Shown here piece after piece: positions 25,961 through 38,400 of a DNA stretch of 60,000 nt; within the stretch, counting starts at the first letter, position 1; every line of letters begins with the position of its first letter. The notes beneath the pieces are model-generated. The model was given only the letters and a program-made list of their open reading frames with translations, did not search any database and was not told the DNA's origin. The position numbers and the translations under genes are program-made. Source of the stretch: Apostichopus japonicus (lineage: Eukaryota > Echinodermata > Holothuroidea > Aspidochirotida > Stichopodidae); the NCBI RefSeq assembly GCF_037975245.1, contig NC_092568.1, forward strand, positions 31,716,501 to 31,776,500. Direction: 5' to 3'.

Positions 25961-26359
25961 CATAGGGGGCAGGGGGCTGGGGCGGCTGCAGCCCCCCCAA
26001 CCAAACACTTTTTGTGAAAATTCGGGCAATATGCTGCAAATTTTTCGGGCACCTACTGAAAGAAGAATAATTTGCAATGTGTTTTTCAATGGTTAAACTG
26101 ATATTATTATGATCATTTTTATTGTAACGACTTCCCCAATAATTGTAACCAATATGGAAGGGTAATAACACGGAAAATGATGGTATGTTATTGGCATGTG
26201 ATGTAATAACCGATGAATGCCTATATGATATGCACATTAAACTTGCTGAACATGCACGGAGCGCCCGAAAAACTTTGGTTATATTTTTCGGGCAAGTCGT
26301 TACAGCTCTCCCCCCCCCCCCTCTCCCCCGAAATCAAATTAGGCTCCTATACGCCTATG
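25961..26359 (+). mobile_element. hAT-type MITE, 8-bp TSD GTCCTAGG
   Basis: It starts CATAGGGGGC and ends TACGCCTATG, flanked by GTCCTAGG at 25953-25960 and 26360-26367. Inside are two copies of the word TTCGGGC and the segment GATGTAATAACCGATG shared with the copy at 30903. 399 bp, no transposase. Confidence 0.82.
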
Positions 26360-26367
26360 GTCCTAGG

Positions 26368-27521
26368 TCAAATCACTTCTGAAGAGAGCATTGTTCAGAG
26401 TAAGAGACATTGAAGACTAACTGAGTCTGTCCCTCATAATGCAAGTCCTTGATTCCACCCATACTACCTTTTTAAGTCCTCAGATTTGATTATTTAAAAG
26501 TTCTTTTTAATATCTTTTCATATAAAGGACAATTTTTCCTAGAGCTAATGTGCATTTAATATATGCAATTAATCTATTAATGTGATATAGTCAATGTAAG
26601 TAGACTATTGCAGTTATAGTACCCATTTAGCATTAGGTCATTTAATATAGTAATTTGCTCTGATTCCAGCTTACCTCAGACATTGTTATTTAATTGTACC
26701 GTATATTAGAACAGTAATCGGTTAAACACCGGAGTGTAATTACACATATCGCAAAACATAATATGTATATATATATAATTAACTCATGCCAGTATCGATG
26801 TAATCGAATATATATACCATTCGCTCAAATATGTCTGTTTCTTTTTCATTGTGTATGAATAAACTTTGTCATAGGGGAAGGTACAAAGGGGACAGAGCTT
26901 GTGGGTAAGGCCGGTTAGTGGGTAGGGCTGGCTAGTGGGTAGGTCCGGCTAATGGATAGGGCCAGCTAGTGGAATTCTTCTACAACCCCCCCCCCCCTCT
27001 CACACACACACTCACACTTTTTCGAATCCGTTATTAAATCTTCTGATATACCTACGTTAATGTGCCTATGATAACCCACCGGAAGAATCACACGGCAGGA
27101 GATCCTGGTATCGAAATTCCATGCAAGCCACGCCGGCCTCTTGCTATTTTCGGTGATTATTTGCTAGAAAATTTGATATTATATGAGTAATTTCGACTGC
27201 TTCTATAGAAGTTGCTGGATTAAAGTTGTTTCTCACTCCTCTATTAATAATTATGATTTGAAGTCCCTATAGTTAGATAAAATATCATGATTATAGTTGT
27301 CCCCTTATATTTATGACCAAGATACCGTTATATCTTCAAATAGATTCAACTGAGTGTAAGACTGAACAGAGGGGGTACTTCAAATTTAACGATATCAATC
27401 AATGAAGACCCAACCAAATGTGTGTCACGAACTCCTCCTAGACCGTAAGTGTGATTACGTTCAAATTAGATGGGTAGGCGTCTGACATTATTCGGTAATT
27501 TTCAAAGTCGATCCAACTTTA
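26368..27521. other. No gene seen
   Basis: Includes a GGTAGGGCTGGCTAGTG-like short tandem at 26905-26970 (four imperfect units) and a C run followed by CACA at 26987-27015. Confidence 0.5.
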
Positions 27522-28010
27522 ATAATAATAAGTAATATTAATATAGCGCATAATCAGCAAAGCTGCTCAAAGCGCTTTACAAAGGTAAAACCTAAAAACA
27601 AATAGTAAAAAAAAAACTAAATATCAAATATATAGAACCAAAAGGCATAACGTGTAAAAGCCTAAAGCAACAATATAAAATACACCCGTACTAAACGATA
27701 ATAAAAAATAAAGCCCTAAACGCATATAGTCCAAAACAAATTCAGATGTTATTAAATAGTTATTAACAAAGAATACACAAAAGATTAAATCATAGTCAAT
27801 GTTTAAATATAAATATGAGAAACTATAGTACAGTAAGACAATTATTGTAAAAGCCTAAAACAGATAGTAATAAACACCCAATACTAAACGATAATAAATA
27901 GAACCCTAAACGTAATAAATATAAACACATTTTTAAAAAATGCTAAGAATTAAGTAAATAGTTCCAAACGAAGTATGCATATTACAAATTAAAACACAGC
28001 CAATGACACA
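27522..28010 (-). mobile_element. LINE/SINE 3' tail and A-rich internally duplicated body
   Basis: TAATAATAATAAG followed by the complement of GTAAAGCGCTTTGAGCAG is the 3' tail of an L2/CR1-tailed element read on the minus strand. The following 400 bp are A-rich and contain two diverged copies of a block with ACTAAACGATAATAAA and CCCTAAACG. Confidence 0.4.
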
Positions 28011-28582
28011 GTAAAAGCGAGTCATGTCACTGTGATTATTTCCATCGTGAAAGCCAGAGAAAGAAATTGAACGTATGAAAATTACAGGGAAAAAATGTTA
28101 ATAAATCTGCAAGTAAGTTCGGCAGACTAATTCATAGTCCATCTCTTCACTTGAAGATCCAAACACCTGCCAACTACTGCACATACGTTCTATATTAGCT
28201 TGGAAATGAACTAATTTGAAATTTGAACTATTATATGGAGGCGTGCTCATTCAGATATGTGTAGATATAATGTGAGCCCTCACTTTGTAAGTAGCAAATC
28301 CTTTTAAGGTGGCGCGCTACTGAAACAATCAAAGCTGAATTTATAACTCCTAACGAATGAAATGCGACTACTGTATTCTATGTACAGTGGCATAATTCTA
28401 CACTTATAACTAACAGATCTTTTATGATGTCGAAAATATTTCATTGGTGTAGGAGCCTGTTTTATGGATAAGGGGATTCACCCAACCCCCCCCCCCGCCC
28501 CTGCACAGCCCAATCATTTTCTAAAACGAAATTTTTCGTGAAGACTTTCTGCACAAAACGAGAAATTTAAAGGGGACAGTAA
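28011..28582. other. No gene seen
   Basis: Unique AT-rich sequence ending at the LTR target duplication; C run at 28486-28496. Confidence 0.5.
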
Positions 28583-28587
28583 CCATC

Positions 28588-29567
28588 TGTCACGAACGAC
28601 TTTATTCATTGTACGTGTATTCAGTATATGCTGGTCAGGGTGATAAGTAGGTCACTCGTACTGACAACTTGTGCGTTTTTTCTGGAAGCTACGAGAAATA
28701 ATGGCGCTATTCGGTATTAACGAGTGCAAATTTCCAGAACATACGGGAAGTAATTTTTAGCAGGTGACCGGATATCGTCGACCAATGAACGATGCACTAT
28801 CAGTCGTATCTTCGAGACATGGATGATTCTCGATGTTTTTCCGTCAGGATTCCTGGAAGAGAACTTTCGGGAGATTAAACCCGGCTATATAAGAAGAGAT
28901 ATTTTCGGTGATGAGGAGTTTAGTTCAGAGTTTTCCGATCTATTGTAAAAAGAAATTCATCTGAGATAAAAGATTAATCGAGGGGACGGACGGAGGAACC
29001 GGTGGACTGTTTGTTTATAAGATTGGTGCGTCGTTTAACCGGGACAGGCGTGACTTCGGCAGAGTTTTTCGGAGTTCACCCAGGAGGAAGCCATCCTTGG
29101 GATACAAACGTTGAGTCGAATTGGACCAGCGGGGAACGGTTTTGCTCCTGACCAAGTCACGGGATACCAGCCTACGAGGGAGAATCCCGACATCGTTGTT
29201 GGTGACGCAAGGAGGTCAGAACAGCTACGAAAGGAACCGAGAGCCGGCACGCGCCGCGTAAGATAAGTTAAGAAATCTTTTAAAAATTTAACGGCCGTAT
29301 AATATTGTAAAATCTGTCTGTAATATTCCAAATTTCTAGTACCAATAATCCTTGTACAAATCAGTAGCGATCGTATCATTGTAAATATATCGATTTTGTT
29401 AACTTTCAGAAACCTCTCAGTAGTCTTTTGGTCCTTTGAGTTTACTTCCCTGAATCTATCTAAAATTTTATTTTTATCGGCTTTGAAGGCCAAAGGAAAA
29501 ACCCGGGGTCGCAACAGAGGGGGTGCTAGAGGGTGCCATTTTGTATTATCCCACGGAAGTTGTGACA
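28588..29567 (+). mobile_element. Solo LTR of a retrotransposon, 980 bp
   Basis: The element begins TGTCACGAAC and ends GTTGTGACA, so its termini are inverted (TGTCAC/GTGACA) as in retroviral-type LTRs. It is flanked by the 5-bp duplication CCATC (28583-28587 and 29568-29572). A TATA box lies at 28886-28893. No internal gag-pol is present, so this is a solo LTR left by recombination between two LTRs. Orientation is taken from the TATA box. The clade is uncertain; Ty3/gypsy is likely from the termini and duplication length. Confidence 0.8.
28886..28893 (+). promoter_or_regulatory. TATA box of the solo LTR
   Basis: TATATAAG within a GC-richer context, about 300 bases into the LTR, is the likely core promoter of the retroelement. 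Confidence 0.55.
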
Positions 29568-29572
29568 CCATC

Positions 29573-30237
29573 ATTATTATCATCGTTATTAGTCTATGTG
29601 ATAGAAATAACTGCTATAAACAATTTTAAGAATTTTAATATGTATGGGAGATATGATAGCAGGCTTAATGCTTCTTCACACACAAGATTGAAGCCTCGAT
29701 AAGTTTAAATATGACATCATTGTACCACATGTGCTTCATTTTGCTTATGTCTTACTTTATCTATTACCAAGTTTATTTTCTGTAATGGAGATAGAATTTG
29801 CCAATGCTGAATGTAAAATATTGAAGTTCTTAACATGCCCTAAATGATGACAATGGTTTAAGTGTTAACACTGGTTAAAATTATACTTTGAAAATATGAA
29901 AAGATAAACAAAGAGAAAGTAAACAGGTTTCAGATCCTTGTGGCGATATGACATCACATATTTACAAAATTATATCTCCCAGGACACGACATCTAATATA
30001 TCAAACTAGGATATCTCCCAAACGGAGCAAGGTTTTTCTTTGACGTTTGAGGAGTCACAAAGCTTTCTCTTAAATCTGAAGATAATGGTTGGGTTTGTGT
30101 TTCCTTTAAAAACGAACTATATTGGTTATTTAGCTATGTACATCATAGTCACATTAAGAAGGCAATCGTGTCTGCATGACGTGATTGGCCAATCTGCCTT
30201 ATGACGTCCTGAACGATAAACTGTATAACGCACATGC
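29573..30237. other. No gene seen
   Basis: Unique AT-rich sequence between the solo LTR and the composite transposon. Confidence 0.5.
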
Positions 30238-30245
30238 TGTTGACC

Positions 30246-31850
30246 AGGGGCGTATCCAGGATTTTCTAACCCGGGGGCGCGAATTACTATCTAAGCGGAG
30301 CGCCACCATCGGTTGGCGCGCAGCGTACAAGAAAATTTCTGGTTTTGATAGCCCCCCAGATCACCGGAAATTGCACTTCTCGGGCTTGAAAATGACCAAC
30401 CAGATGTACACTTTTTGCCTGGGAACCAAGATTTCCCAATAGTTCTTTTCCATCCATATCCTTTTTGAAGATTGTCACCAGTCTCAAATCATGTTCGACC
30501 TCATCGCATGTCCTGTGGATCATTGCTTTTGTAGGTGGTTCTACGTCGCGGCCCACAATACCCGTCAGCCGCACTTTTCAAGGTTTAAGCCCATTATTTG
30601 TTCAGAATATGAAAATTCACATCTCTCGTGAATAAACTCACTTCAAAACATACCCATAATGTTGCACAAAATGTCATCTATGGGCAACCAATATAGTTAA
30701 ACCTCCTTGAACCCCTAACAGACCGGTCAAAATTGCACAAGTAGAGGGAAGTATGATGAAGAATGTTAGTCCAAAATTTTCGAAAATTCAGACACAGTTA
30801 ATTTATTAGTCTAGAAATATTTATATAATAATAATGGCTATTATAAAACTTGGTTTCGGAAATAAAAAAATAGCAGATATTTCCGAAACCGAACACTACA
30901 CACATAGGGTTTAGGAGGCCGGGAGGGGGGGGGGGCGGGTGACAGCCCCTAATTCGCCATTACTAATGTAAAGGCGAGTTTTGACATAATTGGAGCTCAA
31001 TGCTTTTTCTCCATCTACATAAGACATTTCGTTGTTTACACTAGGATCCTGCGGTATACTGCGCAACTTTCACGGACTGTACAATACACGATGACATGCG
31101 ATGTAATAACCGATGCTTGTTTATATGATATTGACATTACAAAGACGAATGCGCGCGGAGCGCGCGTTAAAATTTTCGGTTATTTTTTTCGGGCAAGTCG
31201 TTACAGCCCCCAAATAAAATTGGGCTTCTTCGCCCATGATTACACACATAGACAGTTTTGAGGCTGGAAATTGTACTTCCCAGGCCTTGTAAGTTGCATC
31301 TAAGCATTTTCTATTTAGAAATCACTAGCGATATCATAAACAAAATATGCTCAAGGGGGGGGGGGGCGGTCGCCCCCTTCCCGAAATGGGTCATGTTCCC
31401 TAACGACACGGTCGAGTTCGAAACCAGCCACAGTTGGTTTCATAGCACAATTCTACAATTAAGGCGTATACACACACACATGTGTTATGATAGACCATAT
31501 ATAGTATATATATATAGATACATTAGTGAGAGGAAAAATGGAAACGTCAAAAATGGAGTTGTCGGTGTAAGGGGCAGGGTGAGGCGCACGCACCTTCCGA
31601 AATTCCTGTGTATACCCTGTGTATATAATAGGGATCAGCGCTGTAATGATGTCACTGTTCCTTTCTCTTCCCGGTGTCTTGGCGTTTTTCTTTTACTCCC
31701 TCCTTTTCTCCTTTTTCTCTCTTCCTTTTCTTTTCCCTTCCTTCCTCTCCTCCTCTTCCTTTTTCCCCCTCTTTTTTTTCCTTTTTTTCTCTCCTCTTTT
31801 TCTTACCCGGGGGGCGCGCGCCCCCAACGCCCCCCCCCTGGATACGCGCC
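30246..31850 (+). mobile_element. Composite DNA transposon, 8-bp TSD TGTTGACC, with nested insertion
   Basis: The ends AGGGGCGTATCCAGG and CCTGGATACGCGCC are near-perfect inverted repeats, flanked by TGTTGACC at 30238-30245 and 31851-31858. The left part carries the GCGGAGCGCCACC module, and the right part the GCAAGTTGCATCTAAGC-like module of the 11864 element. A second MITE sits inside (30903-31238) and a pyrimidine-rich tract lies at 31660-31805. The exact terminal base is ambiguous because one base is shared with the duplication. Confidence 0.65.
30903..31238 (+). mobile_element. Nested hAT-type MITE, imperfect 8-bp TSD
   Basis: It starts CATAGGGTTTAGG and ends CGCCCATG, flanked by ACTACACA (30895-30902) and ATTACACA (31239-31246), one mismatch. 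It shares GATGTAATAACCGATG and GGGCAAGTCGTTACAG with the 25961 copy. Confidence 0.65.
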
Positions 31851-31858
31851 TGTTGACC

Positions 31859-34184
31859 ATGGAAGAACGCATACTAACAATACATAATGTTTAGTTTTTA
31901 ACCGTTATAAACCTTCCTAGCTTTGTTTATTTTGTTTATTATTTGTTTTATCACAAAAAAAAATTACAATGTGAAAGGAAGTCTTCTATAAAGCCTGAAT
32001 TGGTTCAACAGAGTAGAAGACTCCCTGGTAAAGAAGAAAAATATAAATACAAGTTGAATGAGCAGAACGATACACATACTTTAAGGAATAATAACTAGAC
32101 ACTTTAAGGAGTAATAACTAGAACATGTATATATCATGCACGAAATATGTAGAGTTTTATATTCATATATATGAACTCATTAAAACTGATGTGGTCAAAA
32201 GCCATGTCTGCGATGACATGTAAATACACTGACACACACGGTTGTTATAGCTAACTTTTATGACGTAAGGAGAGAGTTCTTGTCCATGCTTAGCCTTCAT
32301 AGATCAATTACGACAGTTATATGCTTACGCAAGGCAGTTCTTATGACTCGCACAAGGCTAAGCTCTTATCCTAACGTGGTCTATTTAAAGCACTAATATA
32401 ATCTATTTAAACTTAACAATAGCTAGTACGTCCTTTCTACTTCTGATCGATACTGAGAAGAATGGTCATTATATCGACCAATGAAATCAACAAACATAAA
32501 CACAGGTGACTGACCTAGGGCAGTTATCGCTCTGATCGACATTCTTTTTAAATGCCCTACTCCCTCGTTTACTATCGTTGTTTACCGATATTGTATGTAT
32601 GTATATGTGATCTTCCCGCAAGCAGGAACTCGCGAAAGAAGCCATGGAGGCTTAATATGTATATAATATGTATATTAATATGTATATACTTGATTTGTAT
32701 ATCATCTTGACAGCTTTTATTAAAGCTTGAACGTTTACATGAACTTTGCATTCATAGGCTACATGTGCAAGACACAGCACCAATGTTATTACAATCAACG
32801 AGTAGATACCTGTTTTGAATCATTACAGTTGGATTCAGCCCTTCAACTTGGAAGGACCATCCTGGTGCATGGTGTTCCTACAGTAAATTGTTTAACTTGG
32901 AAAAGAAAACATATAATTAGGGTCTTGATATAGCCAGGGTGACTTCAAAATCAGAAACTTATCACTTTTATTAGTACAATCACTATTTTGTATAGTCGTG
33001 TTTGTATTTGTGTAGTCAGTATTTATAAGTTAGAGGTAATAATTGCTTTTAAAATTTAAGGCATTGTCACATTAATGCATCTTCTTTTAGATATAAAAAA
33101 AACGTACCAAGGTACATTCAGGGCTAAAGCAAAGTCTTGACAGAACCCCCACCCTCTTACGGTTACCCCACCCCATCCCACCCCTATCTTCCAGCTTCCC
33201 GGGTTTAACCACGGTAACTTCTATTCACTATATATACTAAAGTAACTTAATTGGGAAAAAGTTGGGGAAAACAGGTATATGACATACAGGTATAGTTTTG
33301 TAGCATTGGCTATTATATGGTACTCGACATGGGGAGTAAGTTCAGTGAACGGAACAACGTTCAAGACAAGGGTCCAACAACGTATACATACGGAGTTGTA
33401 AATAATGGGACCGCCGTCTTTTCACTTTGGCCTACCATTGTCTTCTGTGTACTTGTGGTACCGTACGAAAGTTATAATGTGCACATAGCGGTTTTACTGT
33501 GACGGGAAAGTGGATTTGTGTTGCAAATGTTTATTTTAAAAACAACTGAAGTCAATGATATATGCCACACAAGTTTAAGAAAATTCCTATAATTACTTGT
33601 AGAAAGAGAAAGTCGGTGATTCAATTTGGAAAGCTGTTTACTACAAGACGTAATGACCTATAAGCCTTTCAACCTTATCCCTACTGACTATTCTGTTTTT
33701 GCTTTGCAGTGGAATTGACGATGTGAAAAATAAATAAAAAAGAATACTTTGGACCTTGGAGCAAGTTAATGAATCCTCCTTACATTTCGTGCAGGAGCAA
33801 AATAACTAATTTGTATGGTTCTTTTTAAAACTATGTGTCGTAATTCAAATCCCAAGGAAATCCCGAGTGTGGGCATATACTATCGATATTACACTGTATC
33901 TACAACGAATCCTTAGTTTATCTTGTGCACAGCCATATCATTATGAGGTTGAAGTTAAATATAAATGATGATGCTGATGGAAAATGGATTACGCGAAACC
34001 ATTTCGTTTCTATGGATACCAATTCGCGATTCACCTTCTCTGACTTGTTTTGAAGGTATAAAGTCAAAAACCGTCGGTTGGTTAATTAATTTACCGGAGC
34101 TTCGTAGCTTCGTAGCTTCGTATTCTGTACAATAATTAGTTCATTTAACGACATGTTTGGAAGAAGGGCAGGACAATTTCAAAA
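31859..34184. other. No gene seen; upstream region of the 338-aa gene
   Basis: AT-rich; a SINE-derived piece at 32610-32645 (CCGCAAGCAGGAACTCGCG). The promoter of the downstream gene must lie here or beyond, but no TATA box is convincing. Confidence 0.5.
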
Positions 34185-34214
34185 TAATTACCACAAAATT
34201 ACAGAGCACACAAA

Positions 34215-35231
34215 ATGTCGGCTGGAAATTTGGAAGCTTTAAAGACACTCGACCAAGGGTTTAGAGAATCTAAAATTAAGCAGCTTCAAACATTTTTGGA
34301 GGATCAAAGACAGCTGAATATTCGATTGAGGAAGTGCTCGTTTGATTCTAAATCTTCATCAAATGATACTGGTAAGGCACACAGATTGCGCCCTCTCTCG
34401 GCTCGTCCGAGCACGGCTGATCCTTCGAGACTAGCAAGCGAAGATGAGTCTGATAAGGCAATCGGTGAGGTCCAAAGAAGGGATTCACGACGGAGCTCTA
34501 AAGGTCAACGGCGGCCCAGTACCGTTTGTGGTTTTCGAAGAGCCTCGGAGGACGTAGACACTTCGGAGGAAGACAGTGTATTTGACGCCCTGTCGATAAC
34601 AAGCCTTCAAAGCGGGACGCCGTCGGTCGGTGAACTTGGAGATATCGACGAACTTGATGAAACAGTATACGAACTTGATGAAGCGAACGATATCCAGGGC
34701 GTACCCCCTCGAAGATATCTCTCCGAATCAAGTGGAATTTATGCTAGTAAAGTTGATTGGATACCTCACGACAGCTACTCGGCAGACGTTGTTGCAGAAT
34801 CGGCGGGTGACGGTCGGCGATTGTCAGGAGCATTCGCGCAGGATGGCACTAAGGGTAAACCAAGTAATAAGTCACGCAGAAAGAGCGCATCTGCAGTAAA
34901 ACACACTCAGCGTACTAGTACGCAGGGAACGCGTACATCGGTAGGACCAAACACTATTAGCGGGATCACGACGATTGAGTGTCCGGCCTCGTTATATAAG
35001 AAAATTCGTCATCATTCGGCACCAGCCACGAGAAATGACGAAATTATGGCTCGTATGAATCAGCAATCGACAAGACCAGTTGGAATATTCCGTTTGCCAC
35101 CTCTTGCCACTGAGAAATCAACAGCAAGACAAACACCAGATCACAGTCTGTTGTCGAATAACGCTTCGTCATCCCAGCATGAGTTTATTAGAACACAGCA
35201 ACCATTGCTTAAGACGGAACCTATCTTATAA
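34215..35231 (+). CDS. Uncharacterised serine-rich protein, 338 aa, intronless coding region
   Basis: This complete open frame has an ATG with A at -3 and an in-frame TAA 30 bases upstream, so the N-terminus is not missing an exon in this frame. I do not recognise the family. Residues about 5-40 are charged and probably helical (QGFRESKIKQLQTFLEDQRQ). The rest is polar and low in hydrophobics, with no signal peptide or membrane segment, and is likely disordered. It contains six R-R-x-S sites (serines 91, 95, 102, 111, 204 and 224), the consensus of PKA and related basophilic kinases. An acidic patch lies at 140-157 (GELGDIDELDETVYELDE), and another Ser/Arg/Pro-rich stretch is RPLSARPSTADPSR (59-72). 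Base composition is more balanced than the flanking AT-rich DNA. A short triplicated gcttcgta lies just upstream (about 34098-34122). An ATTAAA lies 208 bases after the stop. Confidence 0.75.
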   Translation: MSAGNLEALKTLDQGFRESKIKQLQTFLEDQRQLNIRLRKCSFDSKSSSNDTGKAHRLRPLSARPSTADPSRLASEDESDKAIGEVQRRDSRRSSKGQRRPSTVCGFRRASEDVDTSEEDSVFDALSITSLQSGTPSVGELGDIDELDETVYELDEANDIQGVPPRRYLSESSGIYASKVDWIPHDSYSADVVAESAGDGRRLSGAFAQDGTKGKPSNKSRRKSASAVKHTQRTSTQGTRTSVGPNTISGITTIECPASLYKKIRHHSAPATRNDEIMARMNQQSTRPVGIFRLPPLATEKSTARQTPDHSLLSNNASSSQHEFIRTQQPLLKTEPIL

Positions 35232-35438
35232 GATATATGGGAATTGCTTCTAGAGTTCATCAGATGATCATTCAGATTGGAATGATGCCTGTATATTTTG
35301 CATCAACCACAATGTTTGTATAGAAACTTGAACGAGAGCGTGCACGCTATACACTAACTCCATATTCATTTTATTTTGGCTTACATTACCGGATCGAATT
35401 TTCCTTAACATATATGGCGAGTTTTTTCTTCAATAGTG

Positions 35439-35444
35439 ATTAAA
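35439..35444 (+). promoter_or_regulatory. Possible polyadenylation signal (ATTAAA) of the 338-aa gene
   Basis: ATTAAA, the commonest variant signal, lies about 208 bases downstream of the stop at 35231. No AATAAA occurs between. The assignment is by position only. Confidence 0.35.
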
Positions 35445-38400
35445 GAACCCCTGCTGCGTCGATTATTGGAAGAACTTTAAATTTGAATATTTCATTGTGT
35501 TTAACATAAAACAAAACGAGATTTTATAGACGTTTTGTCTCAAACTTAACACAACAACCATCGTGTTTACATGGACATGGTTCCTTGTGGTACTCGTCTC
35601 TTCTAATTGTATGCAACTATCTCATTATACGAGCATTCCAGTGTTACACATGCTGGTTACAGTAGATGTACTGATCAGGTTAATGCATTGACGAATTCCT
35701 ATTATTACTTGCACCAGGATCAGTTTCGCAATACATGCTTTTTAGAAGTGAATGTCCTGCTGTCTGTTCAATGGCAGCATTTCCAACGCGGTATGGGGTG
35801 GGAGCTGGGGATGCATGGTAAGCAATCAGCTTGTCTTCTTTTTTTTTGGGGGGGGGGTAAACATTTTGAGAAGAAAACAGATACACATGTGGGTAGTGCA
35901 CATAAACGGACAAGTGTAGGGGGCAGAAGGGTTTCAGTTTTGTTTTACCGGAGCCGACTGGGGTGGGGGACTGTGGTAAAGCATCATGATTGAGTGCAAA
36001 TGACCCCACCCCCTCGACGCCGCTACTTCTTAAGTGTTCACAATTGTTCACATGTGTTTTCACTTTCACTTGCATAAGCGCCTTAATTTTCTGCTTGATT
36101 TTGGAAATTCTTCAAGATATTGTTCCCAAAGTCAAAATGATGGTGGGCGTTAAGGAGCTTTTAAGAGGAATTTCATGGAGTTATTATCCATTCAAATTAT
36201 TGCCAGATGAATTTCGGAACAGATTCAAATTAGACCACATAATCTAACGTACAACGTAAAACTGACAGGGAAATATAAAACAACTTTGAATGGAGCAAAG
36301 ATTTGTTTTTGCTAGAAAACGGGATTCTAACCAATGAAAAGACATGTAATATTTTCTTTCATTTGGTTTGGTTTTGGTTTCGTTTTGGTAATATCCCAGT
36401 TTCTCGTTGTTCAACTTGAATGATAGATCTCAGAATGATATTGACGTCAGAGAGGTAAACATTCTTTGAAGTACTTTGAGTTACCGTTAGTTGACTCTCT
36501 ATTATACTATATGGATATAACTTAACATGTTTTTTTCCTATCTCGATAGTGACTTTGTATTTGAAAATCTCTAAGGATGAAAAACTGTCCAAAACAAATG
36601 TTAATTTTTTATTCTTAACAGTAACAGGATTATACCTTCAAATGTCATAACAAAAGTTATGTTGGAAGTTGAATATTGTATCCTCTCTACCCTATAGTTC
36701 TATTTCAGAATGTTCAAAATGTTATCATAAAGGAGCACATGTCTATACTGTTTTCATATTTCTCACCTGCGCCTGCATTTCTCTAACAAATTTCATGTCA
36801 TTTGTTATAGTTTTACTACATTTTCTGCTTTGTATGAATGATGATCTCCTTGCATGATTGCTGCATGTTTTCTTATGTTATTGTTTATCTTTAAAACACG
36901 TGTGACGGTTCATCTGCCAAATTTACTGCAATGCAAAAACGTATAGGGCTATAGCACACAGTCCAGAAGCTGTATACAGTCACGTAAATATAAGAAAAAC
37001 CGCACATGACTTTTTCCCTTTTCAGTTTTCTTAAAAGAAATCAAAATCTGTAAATAAATAACTATAGCCTACCTAAAAACAAACAAACAGAATGAGGAGA
37101 TATTTTTCTAAGACAAATTGTGCTTGATTTAATTATCTGGAGTCTTATTTTGATGTAAAAATTTAAACCTATAAAAATTCAAATTTATACATGATGGCTT
37201 AACATGACGTCACCAATTAGCATTCACAGAATATTATCATCCTCAACGACGAATTTAGTGCATATCTCCTTTTCTTTATTGAGTGCAAGGTGTGTTATGG
37301 TGTTTCTATCTGTGAATGATGTTCACAGGGCTAGATTCATAAACAATTGTTATTCTTAATTAAACGAATTTATATTATAAGAGACGGTATCATATCACGT
37401 TTCTTTCACCCGGTGCCAATTTAAAATAAACTTCTATGTACACTATTTGGGTGTGAAACCGTGTTTGTTTGCGTTTGTTTATATATTTTTCTATTGACTT
37501 TTCCCCGAATCTGCCACGTTTTATACAAAACACGATCTAAAGTGACAGACACACCCAACTGTCTCAAAATTCAAAATTTCTAGTAACATTCCGTCCAAAT
37601 TTTGAAAAGAAAGTCATTCCTGGACTACGAATCTCTCTTGTCGTTCCCCCCCCCCACAATCCCCTCCCCTCCCTGCTCCCCTTCGCAAATTCTTATCTTG
37701 ATACACTATTCATAAGTACAATTAAATTTACACAGGTTATTTTCTCACACAACAGTTTTATTGAACATCCTATTCAAATATAGGTATAAAGTCAGCATCT
37801 GTTATAGGTAAGGACGCGTACCGCCTAGTTCTCCTTGGTAACTATGGACGCATTGTAAGTATAAAGCGACCTTTATTTGCCTAGCAAACTAAGAGTACAA
37901 CTACTGATAGCAGCTAATCAATCATTTACACTATACAACAACAACCTATCCATTGATTTCTTCACTTTCAAGTATATACTTGAGAAACAAAAGCTACGAC
38001 TCCGGGTTTTTTCCATACTATGTGAGTAGGAGTTGTTGATATCTCAAGTAGGTTTTTAGCTTACAAAATCGACGGATTTGGAAATATCAGTGTTCACAAA
38101 ATCGATAATGTACTATAATTAACGTATGTTCTTAAGTCGCATGACGAAGGTGTTGTACTTTAGCATGCTGGATTGTCAGCTGTATATGTAGCATGTATGA
38201 TATTAATGTGGAATATCTGTAAAACTTAGTGCTTATACGTGATTAATAGCTGACTGTTTGCCCAGGCCATAAACATGGCGTCGCACACTAATATATTCTT
38301 AGTAAAGATGCATAATCCGGAAGTTTTCTCACTGTTGGTGGGGTGGGATATGGGCACGGGTGAGGGTTAGGGGAGGGGGGATTTCTTGGAGATATTAATT

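Noticed and set aside
29035-29583. 182-codon minus-strand frame
   Set aside because: Lies antisense within the solo LTR and ends with it; no protein motif.
31258-31887. 209-codon plus-strand frame rich in F, L, P and S
   Set aside because: Read-through of transposon sequence and a pyrimidine-rich tract.
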